NCBI GenBank assembly: GCA_020444425.1
Contig: JAHLLB010000040.1
Span: forward strand, 1-43,010
DNA length: 43,010 nucleotides
Source: a bacterium
GTDB lineage: Bacteria > Electryoneota > Electryoneia > Electryoneales > Electryoneaceae
Direction: 5' to 3'
The position numbers and the translations under genes were made by a program. Positions 42,771 through 43,010 of this stretch are shown here, piece by piece. Every line of letters starts with the position of its first letter. Position 1 is the first letter of the stretch. The notes under the pieces are model-generated. The model ran no database searches, had not been told where the DNA came from, and worked only from the letters and a program-made list of their open reading frames with translations.

Positions 42771-42943
42771 GCGGAGCGTCCGCGTTTGCAAGCAAACACG
42801 GGCACGGTCTGTTGATGTGCCCCTGATGGGTCTGCCCGTGATGTGCCCTTGATGGCTTTGCCAGCAGGGATTGGTTGAAGATGAATCAAGCAGGACTCGA
42901 TCACGGGGCGGAGCGTCCGCGTTTGCAAGCAAACACGGGCACG
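42771..42943. repeat. Two exact 36-bp direct repeats with nested palindromes
   Basis: Identical 36-mers at 42771-42806 and 42908-42943 each hold GCGGA-GCG-TCCGC and GTTTGC-AA-GCAAAC. Between them a second, 24-bp repeat (TGATGTGCCC..TGATGG..TGCC) occurs at 42813-42836 and 42839-42862, matching in 21 of 24 positions. No gene is present. Confidence 0.85.
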
Positions 42944-42955
42944 TTTAGTTTCAGT

Positions 42956-43010
42956 GCCCATAGCCCATAGCCCATAGCCCATAGCCCATAGCCCATAGCC
43001 CATAGCCCAT
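42956..43010. repeat. GCCCATA heptanucleotide array reaching the window edge
   Basis: GCCCATA is repeated perfectly seven times plus six bases and is cut by the window end. Open frames here (GYGLWAM-type periodic peptide on the minus strand) are artefacts. Confidence 0.95.

Noticed and set aside
42771..42943. CRISPR array
   Set aside because: Only two repeats with a 101-bp spacer that contains further repeats, and no cas genes.
42761..43003. Minus-strand frame with GYGLWAM repeats at the right edge
   Set aside because: It is a translation of the GCCCATA array, not a gene.
1..43010. tRNA, rRNA or prophage genes
   Set aside because: Gaps were scanned by eye for cloverleaf or conserved rRNA segments, and genes for integrase, terminase or capsid proteins; none was seen. 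A covariance-model scan could still reveal a small RNA.

Overview
The window is a GC-rich bacterial chromosome segment (roughly 58-60% G+C by eye) that is densely and bidirectionally coded. Three secreted proteins (18289-20394, 22378-25251, 32027-33481) end in a C-terminal sorting-type domain, two of them with YPNPFN followed by YDVLGRK- or YNVLGQR-like strands. Such type IX secretion (Por) sorting domains, together with subtilases carrying DxDxDG-rich loops, point to the FCB superphylum (for example a Zixibacteria-, KSB1- or Electryonea-like lineage). The phylum cannot be fixed from this window. No rRNA, tRNA, CRISPR array or transposase gene was recognised.

Layout: 1-5212 holds an AT-rich orphan gene, a CapA-like phosphoesterase, a sulfotransferase, a secreted MsrA and NhaA. 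5371-8739 is a large trehalose synthase-maltokinase fusion. 9090-13327 holds a SAM methyltransferase coupled to a P1-family peptidase, a CHAD protein, a short-chain dehydrogenase and a flavodoxin-fold protein, followed by a convergent Wzx-type flippase (13398-15095). 15166-18068 is a complete arsenic module: operator, arsR, acr3, arsC and arsM, with translational coupling through acr3 and arsC. 18289-25251 is a cell-surface and secretion block: a beta-helix/PKD protein, a propeller-like protein of mixed base composition and a subtilase. 25457-26981 is a probable macro-domain/RidA/DUF6141 operon. 27252-31012 is DUF697-resB-ccsA (System II cytochrome c assembly). Then come a CDF-like membrane protein, a secreted hydrolase, an EIIA(Ntr)-SSS symporter pair on the minus strand, a NYN-domain RNase, a GT4 glycosyltransferase with an ArsR-type regulator, an AT-rich PLD-zinc ribbon gene, an ECF sigma/anti-sigma-like/DUF6132 module and a HAD-IG 5'-nucleotidase.

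The non-coding DNA is unusually structured. At least six gaps contain blocks with an exact 7-bp period, each built from a different heptamer (TACCGAT/G, GCCCATA, CAGTNNN, ATCTCAA/T, CCGTAGT, GAGACNN). One of them supplies the last codons and stop of the macro-domain gene. There are also REP/BIME-like perfect inverted repeats (31035-31124, 33523-33552, 36844-36863, 28368-28385), a dispersed GTCATTCTGAAC..GAAG element found mostly as head-to-head pairs, a hairpin family shared by two distant gene ends (20507 and 42731), and a 36-bp direct repeat near the right edge. Three stretches (about 110-720, 20930-22140, 38700-39510) are distinctly AT-rich and look acquired.

For a new system the best leads are the heptamer repeats, the Cys-bearing ECF/anti-sigma-like/DUF6132 module, the PLD-zinc ribbon protein with a degenerate HKD motif, and the EIIA-SSS pair. 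Most other genes belong to known families. All coordinates and motifs were read by eye; no database search was run.
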